Shown here: positions 8,677-17,590 of the stretch, in pieces
Layout: every line of letters starts with the position of its first letter
Position numbering within the stretch: position 1 is the first letter of the stretch
Source: Flavobacteriia bacterium
GTDB taxonomy: Bacteria > Bacteroidota > Bacteroidia > Flavobacteriales_D > Crocinitomicaceae
DNA: 64,000 nucleotides
Assembly (NCBI GenBank): GCA_947490145.1
Contig: CANLGD010000002.1
Coordinates: forward strand, 1-64,000
Reading direction: 5' to 3'
Translations under genes and position numbers: made by a program
The notes under the pieces: model-generated
Told to the model about the DNA's origin: nothing
Database searches by the model: none
What the model saw: the letters and a program-made list of their open reading frames with translations, nothing else

Positions 8677-9582
8677 ATGTTAAGTATTTGTATTCCTATT
8701 CATAATTTTGATGTTCGGTCTCTTATTGAGGATTTACTTAGTCAAGGGAATAAGCTTGCGGTTCCTTTTGAATTAATTCTCATTGATGATTGCTCTGAAG
8801 AACGGTTCAAGAATATAAATAAATTTTCATGCGAAAAAGCAAGCTATATTGAACTTGATAAAAATATAGGGCGGTCAAAAATTAGAAATTTATTTTTAGA
8901 ATACGCGCAATTTGAGAATTTACTTTTTTTAGATTGTGATTCAATTATTTGTAAAAGTGATTTTTTAGAAATATATGTGCAGCAAATCTTAAAGGGAACT
9001 TATAATGTAATTTGCGGAGGCAGGATTTATCCTGAAAAATGTCCTGCTAGAAACAAAAGTTTAAGTTGGAAGTATGGCTCATTAATCGAAAGCAAAAATG
9101 AAGTTGAACGATCGAATAGCCATAACAATTCATTTATGTCCAATAATTTTATGATTAAAAAAGTTGTTTTTTTAAAGGTAAAATTTGACGAAAGTATTGT
9201 TACTTATGGTCATGAAGATACACTTTTTGGAATTGAGTTAGATCTTCGTAATCTTAAAGTATATCATATTTACAATCCCATTTTAAATGGTGATATTGAA
9301 TTAAATCATGTTTTTTTACTAAAAACGGAAGAGTCAATAATAAATTTAAATATTATTTATAAAAAACACAATTATGATAACTCTTTTGCTAAAAATGTTT
9401 TGCTGATTAATTTTTATCTAAAGTTGAAATCTAAAAAATTAATTCACATTGTCGATTTCTTTTTTTATTTGTGTAAATATCCAATAAAATTTTTGCTAAA
9501 ACAGGGGCTTATTAATTTAAAGTTGTTTAATTTTTACAAGCTAGGTTTTTTTTCCTCCATACAAAAAAATCAGTCTAAGTAA
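8677..9582 (+). CDS. Family 2 glycosyltransferase
   Basis: 301 residues. The N-terminal GT-A fold starts with MLSICIPIHNFD, then LILIDDCSEE, DKNIGRSKIRN and the metal-binding LLFLDCDSII. A YGHEDTLFGIELDLR block near residue 185 is typical of polysaccharide GT2 enzymes. The C-terminal third is basic and aromatic and may be peripheral to the membrane. It would transfer a sugar from a nucleotide donor in the cytoplasm; donor and acceptor are unknown. Its end overlaps by 13 bases the convergent GT4-type gene. Probably part of a surface glycan set with that neighbour, though the two are on opposite strands. Confidence 0.87.
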   Translation: MLSICIPIHNFDVRSLIEDLLSQGNKLAVPFELILIDDCSEERFKNINKFSCEKASYIELDKNIGRSKIRNLFLEYAQFENLLFLDCDSIICKSDFLEIYVQQILKGTYNVICGGRIYPEKCPARNKSLSWKYGSLIESKNEVERSNSHNNSFMSNNFMIKKVVFLKVKFDESIVTYGHEDTLFGIELDLRNLKVYHIYNPILNGDIELNHVFLLKTEESIINLNIIYKKHNYDNSFAKNVLLINFYLKLKSKKLIHIVDFFFYLCKYPIKFLLKQGLINLKLFNFYKLGFFSSIQKNQSK

Positions 9583-10664
9583 ATTTTTCTCAGGGCTTGA
9601 TTTTCATTTTCCCAACAAAATTCTTTGGCAGCAATTATGGTGTTTTCTTTCCAAAAATTCATTTTTGTTTTATTTTCAAGCATAAATTGAATTTTTTCAG
9701 CTATCACTCTTGGTTCAATTTCTGAAATTGTGATGCCAATATTAAATTTTTCAACTATGTTTTTAATTTCGATTAGATCACACGTTAGAACGGGCAAATT
9801 GCAAGAGATGTAATCAAACAGTTTATTTGGCAGGGCAAATTTATAGTTCAAATTGGTAGCTTTTTCAAGGGTAACACCAAGTTGCGCTTTTGAGGTGTAT
9901 TTTCTTAATTGTTCAAAGGGAATTTTATCTAAAAATGTTATTTTTTCACTTAATTTTAAGTCCAAAACTAATTTTTTCAAATCCTCAGTAAGATTTCCAT
10001 CCCCAGCAATTTGAAGCTGCACATTATCTAAAAAAGAAAAAGCTTGAATTAATTCTTCCAAACCCCTGTCTTTATTCAAAGCTCCTTGATAAAAAACTGT
10101 AGGAATATTATTTTTTTTTACTTTACTATTTTCGTAAAACTTAGGAACATTTTTAACCACTAAAACGTCAACTTTATATTTAGTTGAAAAAAGATTTGCC
10201 AAACTTTCATTTACAGTATAAACATGTTTCAATTTTGGGAAAATATATGCCTCAATTTTCTCCCAAATTCCTTTTACTTTTGGTCTGTTAAGTAGTTCTG
10301 GAACTTCTGTAAAATATTCATGGGAATCGTAAACCAATTTAACTTTCTTGATTTTTGAAACTAGATAGTTGGGAAGTAAAGTGTCTAAATCATTAGACAA
10401 TAAGACATGTGATTTATGAAACAATAAATAAAAGAATAAACGTAAATTATAATTTGCATAAAATAGCGCTCCTTTGGTAAATAGAAGCTTAAATCGCTTT
10501 GTATTGTAAACTCTATTTAATGTTAAAGAATTTTTTAATGTTCTGCCAATTAAAGTTACTTCAAAATCATTTTCATGCAAAAAAATACACACTTTATGAA
10601 CACGTTGGTCAGTAACTAAGTCATTCGTTACACTTACTAAAATTTTTTGCTTTTTTGCTTTCAA
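9570..10664 (-). CDS. GT4-like glycosyltransferase (GT-B fold)
   Basis: 364 residues. N-terminal Rossmann half begins with KILVSVTNDLVTDQRVHKVCIFL and contains VLLSNDLDTLLPNYL and LVYDSHEYFTEVPEL; the C-terminal half shows VFYQGALNKDRGLEELIQAF, LQIAGDGNLTEDL and FALPNKLFDYISCNLPVL, the usual GT4 nucleotide-sugar site. Cytoplasmic, with probable role in glycan or glycolipid synthesis. The ATG overlaps the hutI stop by four bases (10661-10664), so translation is probably coupled to hutI despite the unrelated function. Confidence 0.88.
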   Translation of the reverse strand: MKAKKQKILVSVTNDLVTDQRVHKVCIFLHENDFEVTLIGRTLKNSLTLNRVYNTKRFKLLFTKGALFYANYNLRLFFYLLFHKSHVLLSNDLDTLLPNYLVSKIKKVKLVYDSHEYFTEVPELLNRPKVKGIWEKIEAYIFPKLKHVYTVNESLANLFSTKYKVDVLVVKNVPKFYENSKVKKNNIPTVFYQGALNKDRGLEELIQAFSFLDNVQLQIAGDGNLTEDLKKLVLDLKLSEKITFLDKIPFEQLRKYTSKAQLGVTLEKATNLNYKFALPNKLFDYISCNLPVLTCDLIEIKNIVEKFNIGITISEIEPRVIAEKIQFMLENKTKMNFWKENTIIAAKEFCWENENQALRKIYLD

Positions 10665-11896
10665 AAGCCAATCGTTTTTTCAATGTGATTATCACCAAAA
10701 GCATATGGAATATAAGCCAAAGAAGGAATTTCTTTTGTTATAATAACATGTCCTTTTTTTCCTAAAGAAATGGATCCATGTGTTTCTGAAATTCCCATCG
10801 CATAAGCTGCGTTTATTGTCAAAGCATTAATGACTTCTTCCGGTGTCATTTTCATTTTTACGCAGGCTAAACTCAAAACTACTTGTAAATTTCCAGTTGG
10901 AGTTGTTCCTGGGTTAAAATCACTTGCTAAAGCTACAGGTAATCCAGCATCAATTATTTTTCGTGCATTTGCAAAAGGTATCGAAATAAAGTGTGAACAA
11001 CTTGGCAAAAGAGTAGGTATGCAAGTCGAATTTTTTAGTGCTTCAATGTCTTCATCTGAAATTTCTTCTAAATGATCTACTGACAAAGCTCCTAATTCGA
11101 TAGCTTTTGAAACTCCGCCCATAATTGAAAACTGGTTCACATGAACTTTTGGAATCAATCCATATTTTTTTCCTGCCAAAAGAATTTCTTCCATTTCTTC
11201 TAAAGAAAAATAATTTCGTTCACAAAAAACATCGATGTAATCCGCTAATTTTTCTTCAGCAATTTTTGGCAGCATTTTATTGATAATCAAATCAATATAT
11301 CCGCGATGATTTTCTTTAAACTCTGTTGGAAAAGCATGTGCACCTAAAAATGTTGCTTTTACTGGGAAACTTACATTTTTTTTAATTCTTTTAATTACAC
11401 GCAACATTTTTAATTCTGCCTCTACACTTAATCCATATCCTGATTTTATTTCCAAAGCTCCTGTTCCATAAGAATTTACCAATTTTACACGTTTCATTGC
11501 CTCTTCAAAAAGTTCGTCTTCGGATTTTTCGCTCAATCTTCTAGCAGAATTCAAAATTCCTCCGCCTTTTAATGCAATTTCTTCGTAAGTTAATCCTTTA
11601 ATCCGATCAACAAATTCTTCTTCCCTAGATTTTGCGAAAACAATATGTGTGTGGGAATCGCAAAATGCTGGTAAAACGTATTTTCCTTCAGCGTCAATAA
11701 CTTCAACATCTCGCCAATCAGTAATTCCGCCCCATTCATCCATCAAACCATATTCAACTATTAAATCATCTTCAATTGCTAAAAAGGCATTTTCAAGTAT
11801 AGGTAAATATTGCATATTGCTTCCTTTTACTAATTCAGAGAGATTTTCTCCGCTTTGCACCAAACCTTTTATGTTTTTTATTAAGATTTTTGACAT
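10661..11896 (-). CDS. hutI: Imidazolonepropionase
   Basis: 411 residues, the normal length. It is a metal-dependent amidohydrolase: HTHIVFAKSREEEF near residue 82 carries the metal-binding HxH, followed by EEIALKGGGILNSARR, the substrate-binding GTGALEIKSGYGL, LGAHAFP, VHVNQF, SVDHLEE and ASDFNPGTTPTGNL. It converts 4-imidazolone-5-propanoate to N-formimidoyl-glutamate, the third step of histidine breakdown. No hutH, hutU or hutG lies in the window, so the pathway is dispersed. The start is supported by a purine-rich AGGAAG stretch about 10 bases upstream. The gene leads into a glycosyltransferase by a four-base overlap. Confidence 0.95.
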   Translation of the reverse strand: MSKILIKNIKGLVQSGENLSELVKGSNMQYLPILENAFLAIEDDLIVEYGLMDEWGGITDWRDVEVIDAEGKYVLPAFCDSHTHIVFAKSREEEFVDRIKGLTYEEIALKGGGILNSARRLSEKSEDELFEEAMKRVKLVNSYGTGALEIKSGYGLSVEAELKMLRVIKRIKKNVSFPVKATFLGAHAFPTEFKENHRGYIDLIINKMLPKIAEEKLADYIDVFCERNYFSLEEMEEILLAGKKYGLIPKVHVNQFSIMGGVSKAIELGALSVDHLEEISDEDIEALKNSTCIPTLLPSCSHFISIPFANARKIIDAGLPVALASDFNPGTTPTGNLQVVLSLACVKMKMTPEEVINALTINAAYAMGISETHGSISLGKKGHVIITKEIPSLAYIPYAFGDNHIEKTIGF

Positions 11897-11998
11897 GTGT
11901 TCTTCCTAATTAAGTTACAAATTAACGATAAGAAAATGAAATTAGTGAATATTTATTGGTTTTTTTTCAATTTTAGTCCTTAAAATAAAAAATTCTAT

Positions 11999-12006
11999 TA
12001 CTTTTG
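11999..12006 (+). promoter_or_regulatory. -7 box of the tRNA-Leu promoter
   Basis: TACTTTTG matches the Bacteroidota -7 consensus TAnnTTTG and ends 43 bases before the mature tRNA 5' end. No good TTG -33 box is visible at the expected distance. Confidence 0.6.
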
Positions 12007-12049
12007 TAGTCCAATTAATAATTAGAAATTATTTTCTAAAAGATTAATT

Positions 12050-12131
12050 GCCCGAGTGGCGGAACTGGTAGACGCGCTGGATTCAAAATCCTGTACTTTC
12101 GGGTGTGCCGGTTCGATTCCGGCCTCGGGTA
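12050..12131 (+). tRNA. tRNA-Leu (anticodon CAA)
   Basis: The 82-base sequence folds as a class II tRNA: acceptor stem GCCCGAG with CTCGGGT (one G-U pair), D stem GCG/CGC, anticodon loop TTCAAAA with CAA in the middle, a long variable arm (TAC TTTCGG GTG) and a T arm GCCGG TTCGATT CCGGC. The discriminator is A, and the CCA end is not encoded (ACGC follows). The anticodon stem CTGGA/TCCTG has a T-T mismatch at its second pair. Confidence 0.95.
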
Positions 12132-12158
12132 CGCAAGTGGACGCTTCCAGTTCACGAG

Positions 12159-12205
12159 TAGCTTAAAGCCTTATTTTTCTTCGGAAATTTAAGGCTTTTG
12201 TTTTT
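12159..12205. terminator. Hairpin terminator shared by tRNA-Leu and the convergent HEAT-like gene
   Basis: AAAGCCTTA (12165-12173) pairs with TAAGGCTTT (12190-12198), followed by a T run on the plus strand; on the minus strand the arm lies inside the last codons and stop of the HEAT-like gene. It can end both transcripts. Confidence 0.7.
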
Positions 12206-12719
12206 TATCAAAGATTTTATGATAACTTTTCACTGAAGAAACCAATGCGGGAGAAGCATTATCAATTTGAATAGTTAAAACTTGATCTATTTCTTGTTTT
12301 AAATCTGGGTATTTTTTAATGAATTTAATCAACATTTGAATTGCACAAACATGTAAAGCAACTTTGTTATTTTTATCTAATATAAAATTGACCAATAAAT
12401 CAATAAATTCTGATTCCCTGTAATCACTCAATTTTAATTGATTAAGTGTATTCAAAACATTTCTTAAAACACTTTGATTATCGGTTTCAAATAAAATATC
12501 AATTAATAAACTTGATTTTTTTTGAGTCAAAGTAGGTTTTACTTTTGTAAAATGAGTTAAAATCCACGAAGCATGCTCAGAATAGGGATATTCTATTTTG
12601 TTTTTTATGATTTGAAATAAATCTTCTCGTAATTCAACATTTTCGGTAAATAATTCTGTCAAACCATCAAAATCTCTGTCTTTTCGAAAATGGTTGAGTA
12701 TTTGTTTTATTTCTTCCAA
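12189..12719 (-). CDS. Alpha-helical HEAT-like repeat protein, unknown role
   Basis: 176 residues, almost entirely predicted helix, with repeated helix pairs such as YSEHASWILTHF, SVLRNVLNTLNQLKL and VALHVCAIQMLIKFIKKYPDLKQEI that look like degenerate HEAT repeats, so a scaffold for protein binding is plausible. Such proteins are sometimes annotated as adenylosuccinate-lyase-associated in Bacteroidota, but nothing here supports a catalytic role. It lies 25 bases downstream of ppk1 on the same strand and is probably co-transcribed. The stop codon is part of the shared terminator hairpin. Confidence 0.72.
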   Translation of the reverse strand: MEEIKQILNHFRKDRDFDGLTELFTENVELREDLFQIIKNKIEYPYSEHASWILTHFTKVKPTLTQKKSSLLIDILFETDNQSVLRNVLNTLNQLKLSDYRESEFIDLLVNFILDKNNKVALHVCAIQMLIKFIKKYPDLKQEIDQVLTIQIDNASPALVSSVKSYHKIFDKKQKP

Positions 12720-12744
12720 AACTTAATTGTCTTAATGACATAGT

Positions 12745-14835
12745 TTATTGTAATTTACTTAAATAGTAGGCATACATTTCTTCTTGCGCATTATTGATTT
12801 TTGATTCATCTGTTTTTCTAAATTCATTTCTTTGTTTTCGATCAATAATTCGTGCTTTTTGGTTATCTTTCCATTGTGTATCAAAAATAAATTGAATTCC
12901 ATCTTGAATATTTTTTGCTAAAATTGGGACAGCAACTTCGATTCGTTTATCGAGATTTCGTTCCATTATATCGGCAGAGGTAAGGTAATATTTTTTTTTG
13001 CCACCATTGTTAAAAATCATAAATCGCGTATGTTCCAGATGGCGAGAAACAATGCTTATAACCTCAATATTTTCGCTCATTTTTTTCACACCAGGAAGTA
13101 AACAGCAAACACCTCTAATTATTAACTGAACTTTTACGCCAAATTTACTTGCTTCATACAATTTATCAATGATTTTTGAATCAACTAAATTATTCATTTT
13201 TAATTGTATCAAGGCATATTCTCCTTTTTTTGCCAAGTTAATTTCATGTTGAATCAAACTTGTAATTTTTTTACGGTTGTTAAAAGGTGAAACGAGTAAA
13301 TGATTAAACTCTGTGTTTTCACTTAAATTTTCTAAGACTCTGAAAACACGTTTTACTTCGTTTGAAATTGTTACTCGAGCTGTTAAAAGTCCAATATCAG
13401 TGTATATACGAGCTGTTTTTTCATGAAAATTTCCTGTACCGATGTAGCTTATAAGTTGTTCTTTATTTTTTGAAATACGTGTAATTTGAAATAATTTGGA
13501 GTGAACTTTTAAATTTTTATATCCGTAAATAACTTTTGCTCCACGTTCTTTTAATCTTTCAGCCCAAATAATATTATTTTCTTCGTCAAATCGTGCTTGT
13601 AATTCAAAAATAACAACTACTTCTTTGCCGTTTGAAACAGCACTCATTAAGGCATTTAAAATTTGGGAATCTTTTGCCACTCTGTAAATGTTAATTTTGA
13701 TAGACTTAACAAATGGATCTAAGGCTGATTCACGCAAAATATCTACCACGTAATCAAATGTCTGATAAGGGAAATGCAATAAAATATCTTTGTCTAAGAT
13801 TGCTTTTATTAAACTCCTTTTTCTTTCTAATTCAGGGTGAATAATCGGTTCTTGGTTGTGGTAAACTAATTTTTTATTCCCAAAATCTGGAAAACGACTA
13901 AAATCTTTAAAATTATGATATCTTCCTCCTGGTATTGTGTTTATTCCAGATTTTAAATTCAGTGCTTTCAATAAAAAATGTTGTAAATCTAGCGGCATTT
14001 CATGATCAAAAACAAAACGAACAGGATCTCCTTTTTTACGATTTTTTAGGCTCTTTTCCATCTTTTCAATGAAGGAAATAGAAATATCATCGTCTAAATT
14101 TAGTTCCGCATCACGCGTGAATTTAAAGGTATAAGCTTCTATTTCATCAAATTCAAATATTTGAAAAATGGATCTCAAATTTAAGCGAATGATGTCATCA
14201 ATTAAAATAAAATATTTTTTTTCTCCATCGCTCATTTGATAAAAGCGGTTGTAGTTTGTGGGAATTTGAATTAGTGCGTAAATTGGTTTTTTATCAATAG
14301 ATTTTTTTTGAGCATGAATTTTTACGGCTAAGTATATGTTTTTATCCCTTAATTTCGGGAAATTTGCATTCGTTTTTAAAATGATTGGTACGATAACGTG
14401 TTTGATTTCTTTGTGAAAAAAAGTGACCAATTCTTTTCGTTGAATTTCATGTAAATTATCTTCTTTTAATTGAAAAATATTGTTTTTTTCAAGTTCGAGT
14501 AGTAATTCTGCATAACAAGTTTCAAAGTTTTTTTGTTGTAAAATGACAATTTTTCTGATTTTTTCTAAAAGTTGAATCGCATTGCCTTGAAAGCCGTCAA
14601 ATCCATCAAAAATGGCATCACTTTTTTTTAACGAAATAATTCGTTTTATGTTGGCAACTCGAACCCTGAAAAATTCATCCATGTTGTTGGAATAAATCCC
14701 TAAAAAACGAAAGCGTTCAACCAGAGGATTTCTTTCGTCTTGAGCTTCTTGCAGAACACGTTCATTAAAACTTAGCCAACTTAATTCTCTGTTTATCATA
14801 CTATGATTCAAAGTTGCTAATTTTTTCTCTATCAT
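12745..14835 (-). CDS. ppk1: Polyphosphate kinase 1
   Basis: 696 residues from the ATG at 14835. The family N-terminus MINRELSWLSFNERVLQEAQDERNPLVERFRFLGIYSNNMDEFF is clear. The catalytic half shows IYRVAKDSQILNAL, KVHSKLFQI with the autophosphorylated histidine, YIGTGNFHEKTARIYTDIGLLTA and a second phospholipase-D-like block. It polymerises the ATP gamma-phosphate into inorganic polyphosphate and works at the inner membrane. An ATG at 14862 would add nine residues (MQLFDKIFC) that do not look like the family; the internal ATG before INREL is a third option. The HEAT-like gene follows. Confidence 0.95.
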   Translation of the reverse strand: MIEKKLATLNHSMINRELSWLSFNERVLQEAQDERNPLVERFRFLGIYSNNMDEFFRVRVANIKRIISLKKSDAIFDGFDGFQGNAIQLLEKIRKIVILQQKNFETCYAELLLELEKNNIFQLKEDNLHEIQRKELVTFFHKEIKHVIVPIILKTNANFPKLRDKNIYLAVKIHAQKKSIDKKPIYALIQIPTNYNRFYQMSDGEKKYFILIDDIIRLNLRSIFQIFEFDEIEAYTFKFTRDAELNLDDDISISFIEKMEKSLKNRKKGDPVRFVFDHEMPLDLQHFLLKALNLKSGINTIPGGRYHNFKDFSRFPDFGNKKLVYHNQEPIIHPELERKRSLIKAILDKDILLHFPYQTFDYVVDILRESALDPFVKSIKINIYRVAKDSQILNALMSAVSNGKEVVVIFELQARFDEENNIIWAERLKERGAKVIYGYKNLKVHSKLFQITRISKNKEQLISYIGTGNFHEKTARIYTDIGLLTARVTISNEVKRVFRVLENLSENTEFNHLLVSPFNNRKKITSLIQHEINLAKKGEYALIQLKMNNLVDSKIIDKLYEASKFGVKVQLIIRGVCCLLPGVKKMSENIEVISIVSRHLEHTRFMIFNNGGKKKYYLTSADIMERNLDKRIEVAVPILAKNIQDGIQFIFDTQWKDNQKARIIDRKQRNEFRKTDESKINNAQEEMYAYYLSKLQ

Positions 14836-14968
14836 GCAAAATATTTTATCAAATAGTTGCAAAATAAGCTAATTAAGGTAAACAGTGGATTAGCGTTGAA
14901 TTATGAAATTGTTAAGAAAATTGGATTTTAACATATTAATCCGCCTTTGCGGAAGGAGATATTAAGGC

Positions 14969-15904
14969 TTAATCAACTTTGATAAAAAATTTAGTTTGTT
15001 CCTTTTTTGTTAGAAATGTCCAAGCAACAAAGCGACTTATTTTTTGTCCTTGTTTCATTTCTATGGTTTTTATTTCCAAAGCTTCCATTTTTTTGAGGTG
15101 ATAATAAATGGATGGAAGTGTTGTTTTTTTGGAAACCAGCGTTGTAAACCACAAGCAATTTTTTGCAAATTCTTTGCTTTCAATTATCATTTTGCGACAA
15201 AATTCACTTTCACCTCCTTCGCACCAAAGTTCATTACTTTGTCCTCCAAAATTTAGTCTTTCAGAATTAAATTTTGAAATCTTTAAATTTTTTAACTTTC
15301 TATTAGTTCCAAATTCCGCTTCTTCCGCAGAAGCATGAAAAGGTGGGTTACACATAGTTAAATGTATTTTTTTGTCTTTTTCAATAATTCCTATAAAAAT
15401 GTCTTCTGGATTATTTTGTAAGCTTAAATTAATTTTGTCCTTCAGAATTTCGTTTGCCTGAATGATTTTCTGAGCCGAATTGATGGAAATTAAATCAATG
15501 TCTGATCCAATAAAATGCCAATTGTATTCTCGATTTCCAATCAGTGGATAAACACAATTTGCACCAGTTCCAATATCTAAAACAGTAATTTTATTTCCGT
15601 CAGGAATTTTTCCATTATTCGTTTCTTGCAATAAATCAGCTAAATAATGAATATAATCAGCTCTTCCAGGAATTGGTGGGCATAAGTAATTACTTGGGAT
15701 ATCCCAATGATTGATACCGTAAAAATGCTTTAGTAAGGCTTTATTTAAACATCTAACTGCATTTTTATCACTAAAATCAATTGATTTGTTTCCAAATTTA
15801 TTGATGATAACAAACGGAAGCAGTCCAGGTAAAGATTTACTTAATTCGCAGAAATCATAGCCAAAGCGATGGATATTTCTTTTGTGCAAAATGCTTTTTT
15901 CCAT
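14969..15904 (-). CDS. rlmF: 23S rRNA (adenine-1618-N6)-methyltransferase
   Basis: 311 residues from the ATG at 15904. N-terminal HKRNIHRFGYDFCELSKSLP block, PPIPGRADYIHYLADLL, the SAM-binding VLDIGTGANCVYPLIG and the catalytic N6-adenine motif MCNPPFHASAEEA are all diagnostic of RlmF (YbiN). It modifies A1618 of 23S rRNA. Ten residues further upstream an ATG would overlap the MBOAT gene by 20 bases; the internal start leaves a 10-base gap and fits the family N-terminus. It follows the MBOAT gene on the same strand and may be read through from it. Confidence 0.95.
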   Translation of the reverse strand: MEKSILHKRNIHRFGYDFCELSKSLPGLLPFVIINKFGNKSIDFSDKNAVRCLNKALLKHFYGINHWDIPSNYLCPPIPGRADYIHYLADLLQETNNGKIPDGNKITVLDIGTGANCVYPLIGNREYNWHFIGSDIDLISINSAQKIIQANEILKDKINLSLQNNPEDIFIGIIEKDKKIHLTMCNPPFHASAEEAEFGTNRKLKNLKISKFNSERLNFGGQSNELWCEGGESEFCRKMIIESKEFAKNCLWFTTLVSKKTTLPSIYYHLKKMEALEIKTIEMKQGQKISRFVAWTFLTKKEQTKFFIKVD

Positions 15905-15914
15905 TTGTTGTTTC

Positions 15915-17582
15915 TCAAAAAACCAAATAGGCAAATCCTTTGGAAGTATCAGAAACTAATTGATATACCAGAACGATAATCAAAACAACTGAAATTACTT
16001 GATAATAGATTGGCATTCTGGTATATTTTTCCTCTACTTTGTTTTTCCAAAGAGCTGGTAACCAATGAAGAATAAATCCGCATAGAACGATAACTATAAC
16101 ATGGTAAAATGCTCCTATGAAGTTGCCAAATATTTCCCCTGAAAATTGAAATTTAGAATAAATGTGATCCAAAAATTTTCCTGGGGCAGCTTTTTCTTGA
16201 AAAACAAACCATATCCGTGTGAAAGTGATAAAATTAAAAGTGATAAAAATCTTCCAAAAACGGGTAAGTAAAAGTTTTGAATTTTCATAAGGACTAATCT
16301 TTTTCCAATAATTGTAAACGACCAAGGCAATTCCATTCATGGTTCCCCAAATGACAAAACTTTCACTTGGCCCATGCCATAAACCTCCAACAATCATGGT
16401 GATTAATAAATTCAAATCTCGATGAACAAACTTTTTGAAATTTGGAATAAAAAATAATAGTATCAAATACAAAGCGGTAATTCCTATATAAATATAAATT
16501 AATTCATACCATTGTGTGATGAAAATTAAAAAGAATAAAATCACAAAAATCATAATGTATGATCCAATACCTCCCGTTTTATTTCCACCTAATGGAATGT
16601 ACAAATATTCTCTAAAAAACGCTCCCAACGAACGGTGCCACCTTCTCCAAAACTCTCCTACATTGATTGCCTTGTAAGGTGAATTAAAGTTTTTTGTCAA
16701 ATTAAACCCCATCAAACGTGCAATTCCAGTTGCGATGTCGGTGTAACCAGAAAAATCTCCATAAATGTAAAGTGAATAAGACCACATGGCAATAATTCCT
16801 ACAAATCCTGGATAAGCCTCTGGAGTATCAACAACTTTATCAATAAAATGCACGGCGATATAATCTGCAAAGATTAATTTTTTAATTAAACCCTTTACAA
16901 TTTGAATACTAGCCCATGAAAAATCAATTTTATCTAAATGATACGGCCTGTAAATCTGGGGAATAAAATCTTTAGCTTTTGCAATTGGACCTAAAACTAC
17001 TTGTGGAAAAAATGTGGCATAAAAAGTATAATCGAATACATTTTTTACAGGATCAACCTCTTTTCTGTAAACATCTACAATATAGGAAATACTCTGGAAA
17101 GTGATGAATGAAACTCCCGCTGCTGCAAATAATTTTGTGTCGAATGAACCTTTTCCAAAGAAGCCATTTCCCCATAAAGCAAATTGATTTAAGAGTTCAA
17201 ATTTTGTGTGGAATAAAGCATTAAATGATTCTGTGAAAAAGAATCCATATTTGAAGTAAATTAGCAGCAAAATATTTAACGAAACACCAATAATTAAAGT
17301 TTTTTTACGTTTTTTTATGTCATCTGATTTTGAAATCCAATTCCCGATAGCAAAATTCCAAAACATACTTCCTATCAGAAATAAAACAAATAATTTTGCA
17401 GTCTTATAATAAAAAAATATGGAAACAAGAGTTATGAAAATGCTTTTCACCAATTTTTTTTGGTGAAGAAATGAAAAGACAAAAAGCATCAAAATAAAGA
17501 ACAACCAAAAATCTAAAACGGTGAACGTTAAGGGCTTTAGAGTTCTTAAATCAATGTTAAATATTTGATAAATCCGATCCAT
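15915..17582 (-). CDS. MBOAT-family O-acyltransferase (AlgI/PatA-like)
   Basis: 555 residues with about eleven membrane segments. Signature blocks are SYIVDVYRK, YATFFPQVVLGPIAKAKDFIPQI, YSLYIYGDFSGYTDIATGIARLMGF, NFNSPYKAINVGEFWRRWHRSLGAFFREYLYIPLGG, and the catalytic-histidine block MIVGGLWHGPSESFVIWG. These enzymes pass acetyl groups across the inner membrane to extracytoplasmic polysaccharide or peptidoglycan, working with an SGNH-type partner. Two SGNH genes lie directly upstream (8-base gap), so the three form an O-acetylation operon. The polymer is unknown. Confidence 0.93.
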   Translation of the reverse strand: MDRIYQIFNIDLRTLKPLTFTVLDFWLFFILMLFVFSFLHQKKLVKSIFITLVSIFFYYKTAKLFVLFLIGSMFWNFAIGNWISKSDDIKKRKKTLIIGVSLNILLLIYFKYGFFFTESFNALFHTKFELLNQFALWGNGFFGKGSFDTKLFAAAGVSFITFQSISYIVDVYRKEVDPVKNVFDYTFYATFFPQVVLGPIAKAKDFIPQIYRPYHLDKIDFSWASIQIVKGLIKKLIFADYIAVHFIDKVVDTPEAYPGFVGIIAMWSYSLYIYGDFSGYTDIATGIARLMGFNLTKNFNSPYKAINVGEFWRRWHRSLGAFFREYLYIPLGGNKTGGIGSYIMIFVILFFLIFITQWYELIYIYIGITALYLILLFFIPNFKKFVHRDLNLLITMIVGGLWHGPSESFVIWGTMNGIALVVYNYWKKISPYENSKLLLTRFWKIFITFNFITFTRIWFVFQEKAAPGKFLDHIYSKFQFSGEIFGNFIGAFYHVIVIVLCGFILHWLPALWKNKVEEKYTRMPIYYQVISVVLIIVLVYQLVSDTSKGFAYLVF

Positions 17583-17590
17583 TTCTGATC

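Noticed and set aside
14938-14965. CCGCCTTTGCGGAAGGAG as another R1 copy
   Set aside because: It only shares a short purine-rich part with R1 and lacks the GTGAC/GTCAC and AAGGAGGGAAAC blocks; more likely a small hairpin after rlmF's stop.
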